From NCBI RefSeq assembly GCF_036289405.1, contig NZ_JAYFFI010000014.1, forward strand, positions 1 to 51,018: 51,018 nucleotides of DNA, written 5' to 3'. The stretch is from Pseudoramibacter faecis. Its GTDB lineage: Bacteria; Bacillota; Clostridia; Eubacteriales; Eubacteriaceae. Under the pieces are notes generated by a model. It saw only the letters and a list, made by a program, of their open reading frames with translations. It did no database searches and was not told the DNA's origin. Position 1 is the stretch's first letter, and each line of letters begins with the position of its first letter. Shown here in pieces: positions 8,226 through 17,085 of this stretch. The position numbers were made by a program, and so were the translations under genes.

Positions 8226-9940
8226 GCTTCACCCTCCTTATTTGATGCATGCCACATTGAGCGATATATTCCGGAATTCATAAGTAATTCTTCGTGCGTC
8301 CCACTATCTTCGATTCTTCCTTCATTAACAACGAATATTTTATCAACATTCTTAATAGTATTCAGCCTGTGAGCAATAATAATCAATGTCTTTCCTTTTA
8401 CCAGTTTTGAAATAGCTCTCTGAATAATCACTTCATTCTCAGAATCCATATATGATGTCGCCTCATCTAAAATAATGATAGGTGAATCTTTAAGCATGGC
8501 TCTAGCAATGGATATTCTCTGTTTTTCACCTCCGGATAAATGTCCGCCACCTTCACCGACAATAGTATCGTATCCATTTGGAAGGTCTTTTATAAATCCA
8601 TCACAGCCTGCCTTAATTGCAATTTGCTCAACTTCACTATCTGTTGCATCGGGGTTTGCAACCCTAATATTGTCTTTGATAGAAAGATCAAACAGAAAAT
8701 TATCTTGCGATACATAAGATATCAACTGAGAAAGTTGACTTAATGGGATTGTATTTATATTTATGTCCCCAATTTTAATACAACCGCTTTCAACATTCCA
8801 AAATCCCGCTAAAAGCTTCGCTATGGTCGATTTCCCGCTTCCGGATTCTCCCACTAAGGCATTAACCGTTCCTTCTTCAAATTTTAAATGTAAATGATCG
8901 ATTATTTTCTTCTCTTCGTCATATGAAAAGTTCACATCTTTATATTCAATATCGTAATACTCAATTTTTTGAGTGCTTATGCCTTGTTTTAGGGATTTTG
9001 AACCTAATACCTTTTCTACTTCGCCTGATATCGTACTAATTCTGGCTAAATCATCCGTGTAGTTTAAAGCCTTAAGTAAATTAGAAACCGTAGCAAAAGA
9101 CAATACCACAACACTTATAAGAGTCTCAGCTTCTATGCTTCCATTTTTATAAAAAATCATTCCAAACGGTATGACGGTTAGTATTCCCATAGGTGACAAA
9201 AGTCTACCAACAGAAATTCTTTTCATACATCTGCCCATCCAGTCATAATAAAACTGTGCATTATCGCGAACAGCATCGCTATATTTTTTATATGAGGATG
9301 TTCCTTGATTAAATGCTTTAATAACTTCTATTCCTCCGATATACTCCACCAAAGCACTGTTCATTTTTTGTCCTAATAAAACAGATTTTTTATAGTTTAT
9401 TGTGTACTCTTCATTCATTACAGACTTCATGACGCCCATTCCAATAATGAATGGAATAAGTGACAATATGCCTAAACGCCAATCCAGTATAAGCATATAT
9501 CCAATAAGCAATATTGGACCAACTATATTAGCTGTCATTTCAGGCAATATATGAGATAATGTAGTTTCCATGCTATCTACTTTATCCACAATAATGTCTT
9601 TATATTCACCAGAGCTAACACTTGTAATATCTCCTAAAGGCATTTCAAATAATTTCTCTGAAATTTCTTTTCTTATATCTCTTAATGATTGGAAAGTCGC
9701 AGTATGAGAAATAGTTGTTGATATGCCCGCCGATATTTCTTTTACTAAAAATAACCCAATTATAATCAATAATTGCTTCGAATATAAGCTCCAATCTGAA
9801 TTATTGCTGATTAACTCAGTAATAATTCTTGCAAGAAATATATACGCTGTTAAGCTGGCTAACACCCCAAAAATAGCGAATAATACAGAAAAAGAGAATT
9901 GACATAAGTTTATCTTTATATATCTTTTAATTATATTCAT
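8222..9940 (-). CDS. ABC half-transporter, A-type subunit
   Basis: This is a 572-residue permease-ATPase fusion. Early in the membrane domain it has SHTATFQSLRDIR and later MPLGDITSVSSGEYKD, matching the arrangement of the A-type subunits at 1617 (SHTAAFNTIHRIK) and 42221 (SHKGAYNALFKVR). The ATPase has GESGSGKST, LSGGEKQR and ILDEATSYMDSE; the D-loop again departs from SALD. It starts 14 bases inside the end of the double-ATPase gene and overlaps the next gene by four bases. It is probably half of a heterodimeric transporter with the 6489-8225 product. Confidence 0.88.
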   Translation of the reverse strand: MNIIKRYIKINLCQFSFSVLFAIFGVLASLTAYIFLARIITELISNNSDWSLYSKQLLIIIGLFLVKEISAGISTTISHTATFQSLRDIRKEISEKLFEMPLGDITSVSSGEYKDIIVDKVDSMETTLSHILPEMTANIVGPILLIGYMLILDWRLGILSLIPFIIGMGVMKSVMNEEYTINYKKSVLLGQKMNSALVEYIGGIEVIKAFNQGTSSYKKYSDAVRDNAQFYYDWMGRCMKRISVGRLLSPMGILTVIPFGMIFYKNGSIEAETLISVVVLSFATVSNLLKALNYTDDLARISTISGEVEKVLGSKSLKQGISTQKIEYYDIEYKDVNFSYDEEKKIIDHLHLKFEEGTVNALVGESGSGKSTIAKLLAGFWNVESGCIKIGDININTIPLSQLSQLISYVSQDNFLFDLSIKDNIRVANPDATDSEVEQIAIKAGCDGFIKDLPNGYDTIVGEGGGHLSGGEKQRISIARAMLKDSPIIILDEATSYMDSENEVIIQRAISKLVKGKTLIIIAHRLNTIKNVDKIFVVNEGRIEDSGTHEELLMNSGIYRSMWHASNKEGEA

Positions 9941-11360
9941 ATCCTATATCTCTCCTCTCTTTTACCTGTTCACCCTCTTCCAAATAAATGAATTTATTGC
10001 TTGTTGCTTCCGCTAAAAGCAGATCATGTGTAATAATGATAACTATTTTCCCTTCCTCAGAGAGAAATTTTACCCATCTTATAATTGCATGTAGTCCGTC
10101 TCCATCCATTCCACTTGTCGGTTCATCTAGTATATAAATATCAGCATCCGAACAGTATGCAGCTGCCAACGTAACTCTCTGTTTTTCTCCACCTGACAAA
10201 GAAGCCGGATGTCTGTCTTTCAATTCCATCAATTTAAAAGTATCTAAGCTTTTTATTAAATCTTGTTTTAGTTTTTCTGTTACCTTCTTACCAAACACTA
10301 TTTCTCCTGCGACAGAATCTGAATACAGTTGATAATCCGCATCTTGCATAACAAAATAGCAAAATTTATTTCTTAAATTACAATTCGATATTTTACCCTT
10401 ATATTTGATTGTTCCTGTTTTTTCTCTGAGAAGCCCGCTGATAACTTTGCATAACGTAGTTTTTCCTGCTCCATTATTTCCTAATAGTGAAACAATTTCC
10501 CCTTTATATAGTTGCAAATTGATGTTATCAATTCCTGAATTCGTCTTTTTATAACGAAATGACAGAGATTGAATGTCTAATAGTGGTTCCTTATCGTTTT
10601 TAATTTCATTATTTGTATTTTTTTCTACTGTTTTGGGTCTTAATCCAAGACTTAATAATTTTTCATCACTAAGATTTTCAAATTCTTCTCTTGTCCATAT
10701 TTCATTTAACTTACCTTTATCGACATACAAGAATCTATCTGTCACTTCTTTAAATAAGCCAAGTCTATGTTCACTTATGACAATAGATATTCCTTTGTCT
10801 TTAATTCTTTTTATTATTTTTATCAATACCTTAGACCCTTGAATATCTAAATTGGATGTTGGTTCATCCAAAATCAGTACCTTTGGTTGCAATATTAAAG
10901 AAGATGCAATTGCAACTTTTTGCTTTTGACCGCTAGACAATTCATCTATATTTCTCAAAAGTAAATCTTCAATTCCAACAAATCTCGAAACTTCAAAGAG
11001 CATTTCTTTTATTTTATTAGATGGAACTCCAATATTTTCTGCTGCGAAACAAATTTCATCTTGAACAGTATTCATAAAGAACTGGCTCCTTGGATCTTGG
11101 AAAACAACACCAAATAATTTTGCTCGTTCTTCCGATTCTAATTCAGCCGGAATTCGTTTGTCCGTTTCAATTTTTCCTTGTAATGTCCCATCATAAAAAA
11201 CAGGGGCTAATCCACTCACTGTGCGTAAAATCGTGCTCTTCCCTGAGCCTGATCTCCCACAGATAATGGTGCATTCTCCCTGTTTTATTGAAAAACTAAT
11301 ATCTTTTATAGATGCATCACCATCCTTATAGGAAAAATATACCTTTTGAAATTCTATCAT
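9927..11360 (-). CDS. ECF-type double ATPase (two ABC domains in one chain)
   Basis: This protein of about 477 residues has two complete ABC ATPase domains and no membrane segment. The first has GRSGSGKST, a slightly altered signature LSSGQKQK, and LILDEPTSNLD. The second has GNNGAGKTT, LSGGEKQR and YILDEPTSGMD. In energy-coupling-factor transporters the two ATPases are usually separate (EcfA and EcfA'); here they are fused. It lies between the T component and the exporter-fold ABC pair. Start is uncertain: GTG at 11372 overlaps the upstream stop, while ATG at 11360 (MIEFQKVYFSY) matches the start of the parallel gene at 40717. Confidence 0.87.
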   Translation of the reverse strand: MIEFQKVYFSYKDGDASIKDISFSIKQGECTIICGRSGSGKSTILRTVSGLAPVFYDGTLQGKIETDKRIPAELESEERAKLFGVVFQDPRSQFFMNTVQDEICFAAENIGVPSNKIKEMLFEVSRFVGIEDLLLRNIDELSSGQKQKVAIASSLILQPKVLILDEPTSNLDIQGSKVLIKIIKRIKDKGISIVISEHRLGLFKEVTDRFLYVDKGKLNEIWTREEFENLSDEKLLSLGLRPKTVEKNTNNEIKNDKEPLLDIQSLSFRYKKTNSGIDNINLQLYKGEIVSLLGNNGAGKTTLCKVISGLLREKTGTIKYKGKISNCNLRNKFCYFVMQDADYQLYSDSVAGEIVFGKKVTEKLKQDLIKSLDTFKLMELKDRHPASLSGGEKQRVTLAAAYCSDADIYILDEPTSGMDGDGLHAIIRWVKFLSEEGKIVIIITHDLLLAEATSNKFIYLEEGEQVKERRDIGYEYN

Positions 11361-11368
11361 CACTATAT

Positions 11369-12037
11369 TCACACTCCAAAATATATTAATCCTATTGCAG
11401 TTCCATACATAATAAGTGCAAATATATCTTTTAGACCAAAAACCGCCTCATATATGCATGTCCTGCTCTTATCTGTATTTAATCCTCTTAGCTCTGCTGT
11501 AGCTCCAAGTTCGTCTGACAATTTTATGCATCTAATTATTAGCGGAACCATGAAACACTCGTACACCAAAAATGGATGCCTAATATAATCTCTCCAGCTA
11601 CTAAATACTCCCCTTGCTTTCATACCATTCCGAATATAGATACTCTCTTTACTCAAAACAGGAAAAAACCTTATCATGATGCAAATCATGACAATAATGG
11701 ATTTGGGAATTCTTAATTTCTGTAAACTTGACATAAGTTCACTAGAATTACCCACAACTATACATGTAACTAGCATTATAAGCGGAATGCTTCGAGCTAA
11801 CATGTTCAAGATGATATACATTAAGGCTATCTTACCTGCAAACAAACTTGCCGACAGAATCATAGCAAAGTATGTAATAACAAATTTGATAGCCTTTTTG
11901 TATTCTCTTATATACATTAAAAGAAACATATTTAATGCAACACTTAAATGTATTTGATAATTTTTATTAAATAAAAACCAAAATATTGTTGATACTGCTA
12001 ATAAGATAATATATGTCCTATTATCTAATTTTCTCAT
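11369..12037 (-). CDS. ECF transporter T component (CbiQ/EcfT-like)
   Basis: This is a 222-residue membrane protein with hydrophobic helices throughout the first 110 residues and near the C-terminus. It has the T-component coupling region: MKARGVFSSWRDYIRHP and, further on, ELGATAELRGL, the short Ala-Arg-Gly type motifs that contact the ATPases. The ATG follows the stop of the S-component gene without a gap, so translation is probably coupled. Together with the neighbouring S subunit and double ATPase it should form an inner-membrane importer. Confidence 0.85.
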   Translation of the reverse strand: MRKLDNRTYIILLAVSTIFWFLFNKNYQIHLSVALNMFLLMYIREYKKAIKFVITYFAMILSASLFAGKIALMYIILNMLARSIPLIMLVTCIVVGNSSELMSSLQKLRIPKSIIVMICIMIRFFPVLSKESIYIRNGMKARGVFSSWRDYIRHPFLVYECFMVPLIIRCIKLSDELGATAELRGLNTDKSRTCIYEAVFGLKDIFALIMYGTAIGLIYFGV

Positions 12038-12649
12038 CTAGACCAGCTTTGCCTTTTCTATATGTTTTTTTAAAAGTTTTTGTCCCACTATAAATCCAAC
12101 AGCAGATAATACAATTGTTATTACCGTAATCAATAAAAGCATATCCCACGAACCGTAAAATCTAACCAGAGTTTTAATCCCTTCATCTGAATAGCTTGCT
12201 TTTAAACTGTTTAAATACTGTTCCTTGAAGAAAAACATAGGGATCGCACTGCCAAGAACATATAACGCCCAGTATATTGAATATGTGACACCATTTCTTT
12301 TGGGATTTCTATAAGTATCTTCACCAATCATAACTATTTCACATATAATACCCACAGCAATCATAACCGGCAAAAACCATGGAGATCCCATTACAGTTAT
12401 GAACAGCCCACCGAATATTCCAGTAACTAAATATGTACCCCTTTTAGGCACCTTATTTGACATCGCTACAAACACAGGACCACAAAGTAAAGCCATAATT
12501 CCTACATAAAATAAATAGTCAAATGCAGGTGTTGTTAACATCATGGTACACATTTTCGTAGCAAGCATTATTACAATCATCGCTATATTAAATATAGACA
12601 ACGTAATAATATCCCTCATTTTTAACTTGTTTTGTTTTTCATTATTCAT
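12038..12649 (-). CDS. ECF S component, MptD/Trep_Strep family
   Basis: This 203-residue protein has five to six hydrophobic segments and a basic N-terminus. It shows the family pattern PAFDYLFYVGIMALLCGPVF, then VPKRGTYLVTGIFGG, and a basic C-terminal tail (KKHIEKAKLV). Substrate-binding S proteins of this family stand next to their own T and ATPase genes. The gene is first in its operon, behind the TAACAGTGTTA operator. A second member of the family is encoded at 39377-39988. The ligand is not known from sequence; the sia-type ECF system of Streptococcus pyogenes, reported to take up heme, is a comparable arrangement as I recall it. Confidence 0.8.
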   Translation of the reverse strand: MNNEKQNKLKMRDIITLSIFNIAMIVIMLATKMCTMMLTTPAFDYLFYVGIMALLCGPVFVAMSNKVPKRGTYLVTGIFGGLFITVMGSPWFLPVMIAVGIICEIVMIGEDTYRNPKRNGVTYSIYWALYVLGSAIPMFFFKEQYLNSLKASYSDEGIKTLVRFYGSWDMLLLITVITIVLSAVGFIVGQKLLKKHIEKAKLV

Positions 12650-12708
12650 CTTATACTTCCTCCTTATTTTTATTTAGATTGAATATGAATCATTATTTAA
12701 ACTATTGA

Positions 12709-12732
12709 TAACAGTATGTGCTAACAGTGTTA
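12709..12732. promoter_or_regulatory. Operator for the TetR-family regulator, upstream of the ECF operon
   Basis: TAACAGTGTTA lies at 12722-12732, with a weaker direct copy TAACAGTATGT at 12709-12719. The reverse complement TAACACTGTTA lies at 13417-13427 behind the regulator's own promoter. Finding the same near-palindrome in front of the regulator and of the operon it precedes is strong evidence for local control. Confidence 0.65.
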
Positions 12733-12770
12733 TCTTTTATCCAAAAAAAATTCCTGTACTCATCCTATAC

Positions 12771-13391
12771 TTAATACCCCCTAACAGTTTTCCAACCTCC
12801 CGAAAAAAAACGAGATACCAGTTTTGCGTGATCGATTAATTCCTCCTTATCTTCCGAATGTAAAACAGCTTCAGTAAGTGCTAAAAAATGAGAATGATTA
12901 ATTATATGAAACCCTTTATTGCTAATATACTCCTGCGAATCGTCTTCCTCAGAATAAATCTCTTGCATTTTTATTCTTGTATTGTCTTCCATTTCCGTCA
13001 ATTTCTCAAGAAAGTTTTCATATGATGAACCAAAGGAACCATTAATTAACAAAGCATAAATTTCTTTATTATCAAAAAGAAACATTGCAGTTTCTATCGT
13101 ACCATCTACATGAACTTCTGCAACTTTTTTATTCTGCTTTGTTCTAATACCATTAATCGAGATTTTTTCATACTTAAAAAAATTGTCTATTATTTTATTT
13201 GCGACCGGGGAAACAATTGCCTTAAATAATTCATTTTTATCATTAAAATGACGATAAAAAGCTCCTGTGGTCACACATGCATCTTTGCATATATCTCTTA
13301 AACTAGATTTCTCAAATCCATACTCAATAAAATGCTTTTTACCACATTCCAGTATTTTTTCATGAGTATCATTATAATTATTTCTAACCAA
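12771..13391 (-). CDS. TetR-family transcriptional regulator
   Basis: This is a 206-residue protein. Its N-terminal helix-turn-helix region reads THEKILECGKKHFIEYG, then DICKDACVTTGAFYRHF, typical of TetR; the remaining 150 residues are the variable ligand-binding part. It uses TTG as start (13389-13391) behind AAAGGAGG, nine bases away. It lies upstream of, and in the same direction as, the ECF/ABC operon. The TAACACTGTTA box occurs behind its own promoter and between it and the operon, so it probably represses both until a ligand binds (inference). Confidence 0.87.
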   Translation of the reverse strand: MVRNNYNDTHEKILECGKKHFIEYGFEKSSLRDICKDACVTTGAFYRHFNDKNELFKAIVSPVANKIIDNFFKYEKISINGIRTKQNKKVAEVHVDGTIETAMFLFDNKEIYALLINGSFGSSYENFLEKLTEMEDNTRIKMQEIYSEEDDSQEYISNKGFHIINHSHFLALTEAVLHSEDKEELIDHAKLVSRFFSGGWKTVRGY

Positions 13392-13416
13392 CAGAATTTG
13401 CCTCCTTTCCTTTTGA

Positions 13417-13427
13417 TAACACTGTTA
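13417..13427. promoter_or_regulatory. Autoregulatory TetR operator
   Basis: TAACACTGTTA, within the wider near-palindrome ATAACACTGTTAT, starts four bases past the -10 box of the regulator's promoter on the minus strand. The reverse complement is at 12722-12732. Confidence 0.65.
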
Positions 13428-13430
13428 TTA

Positions 13431-13460
13431 ATTTTAGCATTATTTTTGTTTTTTTGTCAA
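13431..13460 (-). promoter_or_regulatory. Promoter of the TetR gene
   Basis: On the minus strand a perfect TTGACA (13455-13460) and TAAAAT (13431-13436) are separated by 18 bases. The TAACACTGTTA operator lies immediately downstream, over the expected transcription start. Confidence 0.7.
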
Positions 13461-13466
13461 GTTAGT

Positions 13467-13492
13467 TATTACAAACTCAGAACTTTGTAATA
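13467..13492. repeat. Perfect 9-bp inverted repeat
   Basis: TATTACAAA (13467-13475) and TTTGTAATA (13484-13492) are separated by eight bases, just upstream of the TetR promoter. The role is unknown; a regulatory site or an old element junction is possible. Confidence 0.4.
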
Positions 13493-13600
13493 CAATTAGC
13501 TTAAATACAAAACTTGCTTAACGCTTGCTACCTTAATCATTCTTTTGTAGCTTTTGTAGGCAAGCACAGTAAGTGTACGGACACTTACGGAAAAATTGAT

Positions 13601-13631
13601 GAAGCAGCCCTTCGGGAACTGCTTCTTTTTT
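13601..13631 (+). terminator. Rho-independent terminator
   Basis: GAAGCAG (13601-13607), a CCCTTCGGGAA loop region and CTGCTTC (13619-13625) are followed by six T. A second small hairpin, GTAAGTGT with ACACTTAC, lies just upstream at 13569-13588. No plus-strand gene ends nearby, so they probably belong to a transcript unit disrupted by the IS insertion. Confidence 0.6.
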
Positions 13632-13633
13632 AT

Positions 13634-13726
13634 GCACCTAACCACACGAAAGTTTACTTGAGTGTTTGGTAGGTGCTATGCAAAGACTTCCCAAGAGCTA
13701 ACAAAGTTAGCGATTGGTTGAAGTCT
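13634..13726. repeat. Two strong consecutive stem-loops
   Basis: GCACCTAACCACAC at 13634 pairs with GTGTTTGGTAGGTGC ending at 13676. Then AGACTTC-CCAA-GA-GCTAAC (from 13684) pairs with GTTAGC-GA-TTGG-TT-GAAGTCT ending at 13726 around an AAA loop, with matching GA bulges on both arms. Such symmetric bulged helices suggest a folded RNA rather than a chance repeat. They lie between the terminator and the left end of the IS110 element. Confidence 0.5.
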
Positions 13727-13746
13727 ACTGCTATCAATTTTTAGCT

Positions 13747-13984
13747 TGTATCCTCGCCTAACAGTTTCATCAATTCGAGCAGGCTCTCATTGGAAACTCT
13801 TGGCTGGGGCAAACTTTTAGGGAGACTCTAAGCCCCCGAAATTTACACAAAGGAGCTTCCTGTATGATGTAATTACAGAGATCCCGAAAGAAGGTGCTTG
13901 ATAAAGAAAGATACCTCAGAGTAGAATCAGGTTTGCTGACTCGCACAGTTGGCAAAACCTGAAATTCACTAGGAGGTATCTACT
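13747..13984 (+). ncRNA. Candidate bridge RNA of the IS110 element
   Basis: IS110-group elements encode, upstream of the transposase, a structured bridge RNA whose two loops pair with target and donor DNA. The 238-base leader here can form GGGGC...GCCCC with inner TTTTAG/CTAA pairs (about 13806-13837) and TCAGGTTTGC...GCAAAACCTGA (about 13926-13962). No ORF fits the region. The transposase ribosome binding site (AGGAGG) directly follows. Assignment is by position and structure only; the guide loops were not resolved. Confidence 0.45.
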
Positions 13985-15276
13985 ATGAAGTTTAACACAC
14001 AGAATGCGAAAATCGAAGCCATTACTGACGAAACTCTGGTTGTCGGAATTGATATCGGAAGTGAGACGCATTATGCCAGAGCGTTCAATAACCGCGGGAT
14101 CGAATTCTCTCGCAAGCCGTTCGCTTTCGACAATGACGAGGAAGGATTTCATGCTTTTCTGGAATGGCTGGAAGCGCTCATGAAGAAACATGGTATGACC
14201 CGTGTCCTTCCGGGGATGGAACCGACCGGGCATTACTGGTTCAATCTGGGTGCGTTCCTCCAGCGGAATGACATGCGACCGGTCCATGTGAATCCGTATC
14301 ATGTGAAGCAGTCCAAGGAACTGGATGATAACGATCCGAGCAAAAATGACCGGAAAGATCCGAAAGTTATCGCGGGGCTGGTGAACGAGGGCAGATATTC
14401 CTATCCGTATATTCCGGAAGGCATATACGCGGAGATCAGAAGCCTTTCCAATCAGCAGAGGCAGGCCCAAAAAACACTGACAGCGGCGAAGAACCGCCTT
14501 GCGCGATGGTTCAGTATCTATTTCCCGGAATACAAAGACGTTTACAAGAGCCCGGATGCTGTCAGCGGCAGGATGATCCTCAGGGAAGCACCGCTGCCGA
14601 AGGACATTGCAGCGCCCGGAGTAGAGGGTGTCTGCCAGATCTGGAGGAAAGCGAAGGTGCGTGCTGTTGGTGTGAAGAAGGCAATGGTGCTGGTGACTGC
14701 TGCGATGCACAGCATCGGCAGTCTGGAATCACCGGAAGCAGCCCGCCTGGAGCTTGGATATCTGCTCGATGATGTGGAACGATATTCGCAGCGTGTGAAT
14801 GACATCATGGGACGAATGGCTGAGAAGGCCCGGGAGGTTCCATATATCGATAAGTTAATGAATATCAGGGGGATCGGCCCGAAAACAGCGTATGGATTCG
14901 TGGCAGAAGTCGGAGACATCAGACGTTTCGATGATCCGAAACAGCTGCAGAAGCTGGCGGGACTTGCGATCGTGGAAAACAGCTCCGGAAAGCATCAGGG
15001 TAAGTATCACATCAGTTACCGTGGAAGAAAGAGACTGCGGTATGTGCTCTATGAAGCAGCCCTGTTCGCAGTTGGAAGAAACGCCGAATTCAGAGGGATC
15101 TATTCCTACTATACCGAGGGAGCCGAAATCCGCTGAAGAAGATGCAGGCGCTGATCGCGGTAGCCTGCAAGCTGATACGCGTGTTCTACGTGATCCTGAC
15201 GAAGGGTACGGATTATGATGGCACGAAGATGCTGAATGACATTCGAAGACCACTTGAGGGCGCGGAGGGCGCGTAA
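13985..15276 (+). pseudogene. IS110-family transposase, frameshifted near its C-terminus
   Basis: The N-terminal RuvC-like DEDD domain begins VVGIDIGSETHYARAFN; GMEPTGHYWF and NDRKDPKVIAGL carry further acidic residues. The C-terminal Transposase_20 domain contains MNIRGIGPKTAYGFVAEVGD and LAIVENSSGKHQGK, where the catalytic serine is expected. ATG follows AGGAGG. The frame stops at 15134-15136 after 383 residues, but a neighbouring frame continues as NPLKKMQALIAVACKLIRV to a TAA at 15276. One small indel near 15117-15130 would restore about 430 residues. The lost tail is conserved in the family, so activity is doubtful unless the indel is an error. Confidence 0.85.
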
Positions 15277-15682
15277 CAGCGGAAAGAGATCGTTAACACA
15301 CAGCGGGAAAATCAACTATCGCTACAGAAAGTCGAAGGCAGCAGGGAAACGTCCACCGCACTGGTGCCGCCGCCAGAGATGAAGTCAGCAAAATCAAAAA
15401 GAATGAGCCAGTAGTCGGCAGGAATATTTTCCAGAGGGCAAAGACCCCGTAGAGGAGCTGAGCTGACACCCGGATATGGGCAGGCGGGACGAAGGAAGTT
15501 GGGACACGATCCTGGTAGATACGGGAGGTTCGTCGCTATAGCAAAGCGGGGTACACACAAGGCCATGCAGATCGGAAAATACGACGTTCTGCTTCGTGTA
15601 CCACAAATACGCTATTTTCGTACCAGATACAGAGAAATGCTCATGGCCACAGCTCATTCTCCATCTGAGATAGATAAAAAAT

Positions 15683-15698
15683 CCTTGAAATTTCAAGG
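15683..15698. repeat. Perfect 16-bp palindrome at the probable right end of the IS
   Basis: CCTTGAAATTTCAAGG reads the same on both strands. It lies about 15 bases before the sharp change to AT-rich element sequence and may mark the right end of the IS110 element. Confidence 0.5.
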
Positions 15699-15731
15699 AA
15701 AATCACTTGACATAATAGGGAGGGAAAAACA

Positions 15732-15977
15732 ATGAATTACAATGAAACAAGAAAAATGATTGAGAATATGGCAACCGAAAATTATGAAGATTTTATCAAA
15801 TCGATCATAAGTTTTGAAAGGGGAGTAAATGATAAAGAGGCATTAGACAAAATTTATGACAACTATACCGCTAATGATTCGTTAATGCTTTTAAATGAGG
15901 AATTTGACCGCACGATTGAAGATTTAAGAGAACAGGGGCAGATTAAAGATCTTCCTTGTTCAAAAGGAGAAAGATAA
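15732..15977 (+). CDS. Small hypothetical protein of the mobile element
   Basis: This 81-residue acidic protein (MNYNETRKMIENMATENYED...) starts at ATG behind AGGGAGGG. I recognise no domain. The sequence is predicted to be mostly helical and acidic. Its last dozen codons overlap, in another frame, the beginning of the ssb-like sequence that follows, which lacks a start of its own. The two may have been joined by a deletion or frameshift, so the C-terminus DLPCSKGER may not be native. Confidence 0.55.
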   Translation: MNYNETRKMIENMATENYEDFIKSIISFERGVNDKEALDKIYDNYTANDSLMLLNEEFDRTIEDLREQGQIKDLPCSKGER

Positions 15978-16389
15978 CCTTGTCAATATCGTTGGAAATA
16001 TTGTAGGTAAGGTTGATGTTATTGAGAGAAAAAACAAGAGCGGAGAAGCCTTTAAGGTAGCGAATTTCTCCGTAGTATCCAAAGACGATGACGGGAATAA
16101 GGTATATCATAACTGCTCCGCTTATGGAGACAAGGGGGATATACCAAAGGACTTTAAGCAGGGAGATTTTGTGAAGCTCTTTGGACAGATTAGAACTTCC
16201 ATTGATGATAACGGCAAGGAGCATAGCAATATCAGGATACTTTCCTCAAAGCTCTTAAAGGCAAGAGAGCAGATGAAAGGGAATGAAGAAAAGAAAGAAT
16301 CCGTGCTTGGAGCGATTAAAAAGTATCAAGCTGAAGAAAAGGAAAAGCCTAAAGAAAAGAAAGAAGCTTCAAAAGAGGCTGAAAGATAA
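15961..16389 (+). pseudogene. ssb: Single-stranded DNA-binding protein without a visible start
   Basis: The frame reads KEKDNLVNIVGNIVGKVDVIERK, then FKVANFSVVSKDDDG, VYHNCSAYGDKGDIP and FVKLFGQIRTSIDDNGKEHS. This is an OB-fold protein of the Ssb type, with a charged Lys/Glu-rich tail of about 45 residues. Conjugative elements often carry such a gene to protect transferred single strands. The ribosome binding site and start codon are missing: a TAA lies 12 codons upstream in frame with no ATG, GTG or TTG between. A partial product could start at ATG 16171, but it would lack half the fold. Confidence 0.65.
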
Positions 16390-16398
16390 ATATATGGT

Positions 16399-16433
16399 CG
16401 GTGCGGTCTTAGGACTGCACCGATTATTTTTTT
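16399..16433 (+). terminator. Rho-independent terminator after ssb
   Basis: CGGTGCGGTC (from 16399), TTAG and GACTGCACCG (to 16422) form a stem followed by ATTA and seven T. Confidence 0.75.
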
Positions 16434-16441
16434 GCCACTCA

Positions 16442-16470
16442 TTCACAAATACTCTTTAATAGTTTATAAT
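16442..16470 (+). promoter_or_regulatory. Promoter of the AbiE-like pair
   Basis: TTCACA (16442-16447) and a perfect TATAAT (16465-16470) are separated by 17 bases, 30 bases before the ATG of the antitoxin gene. Confidence 0.6.
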
Positions 16471-16499
16471 AAAAGCGTAAATGTAGGATGTGGTATATT

Positions 16500-17085
16500 A
16501 TGGATACTTTAAATGAATATTTAAAATCTGTAGGTTTCATTACGAACAAAAAAGCTGAGCAGCTCGGCATTAAGAGATATAAGCTTGCTGAGCTTGTTCA
16601 TAAAGGAGAACTTGAACGAGTAAAAAATGGAGTATACAAGAAAAAAGATGATATAGATGATGAGTTTGCACTATTGTCATTTAATAATGAAAAAGTAGTC
16701 TTTTCATTCCACACCGCCTTATTTTTGTTAGGACTCAGCGATAGAAGTCCTAATATTTTTCATATCAGTGTCCCTCAAGGCTATAATGTAAGTCATGTAA
16801 AAAAACGAATAAAAAATATTAAGGTGCATTATATAAAATAAAGAAAACTTTGGTGTGGGCATTACAACTGTAAGGACTGCATTAGGGAATGAAGTAAGAT
16901 GCTATGATATGGAAAGAAGCATTTGCGATATTGTTTCAGAGAGAAATTCTATTGATAAGCAAATATTTACAGAAGCAATGATTGCATACTTTAACAGTAA
17001 AGAGAAAAACATGAGAAATCTCGTTAAATACAGCCGAAAATTAGGCATTGAAAATGAAATTAGAAAATATATGGATGTGTTATAA
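16500..17085 (+). pseudogene. AbiEi-type antitoxin, frameshifted
   Basis: The first 113 codons read MDTLNEYLKSVGFITNKKAE, then GIKRYKLAELVHKGELERVKNGVY, the winged-helix start of AbiEi antitoxins of type IV toxin-antitoxin systems. At about 16838 one extra T in an A-rich run makes a TAA. The protein resumes in another frame (KENFGVGITTVRTALGNEVRCYDMERSI...) to the stop at 17085. Removing one base restores about 195 residues, the usual size. The toxin gene overlaps its end. As it stands only the DNA-binding half would be made. Confidence 0.85.

Larger units (their letters stand above)
13740..15715 (+). mobile_element. IS110-family insertion sequence (approximate ends)
   Basis: A GC-richer segment with one transposase gene and long noncoding flanks sits in AT-rich element DNA. 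IS110 elements lack clear terminal repeats and make no long target duplication, so the ends are estimated. On the left the non-coding leader carries predicted stem-loops. On the right, composition returns to AT-rich at about 15.70 kb, just after the palindrome at 15683-15698. The region 15277-15680 between the transposase and this palindrome holds no gene I can recognise. Confidence 0.6.

Noticed and set aside
13916..14710. A 264-codon minus-strand frame opposite the IS110 transposase
   Set aside because: Antisense of the transposase with no recognisable domain.
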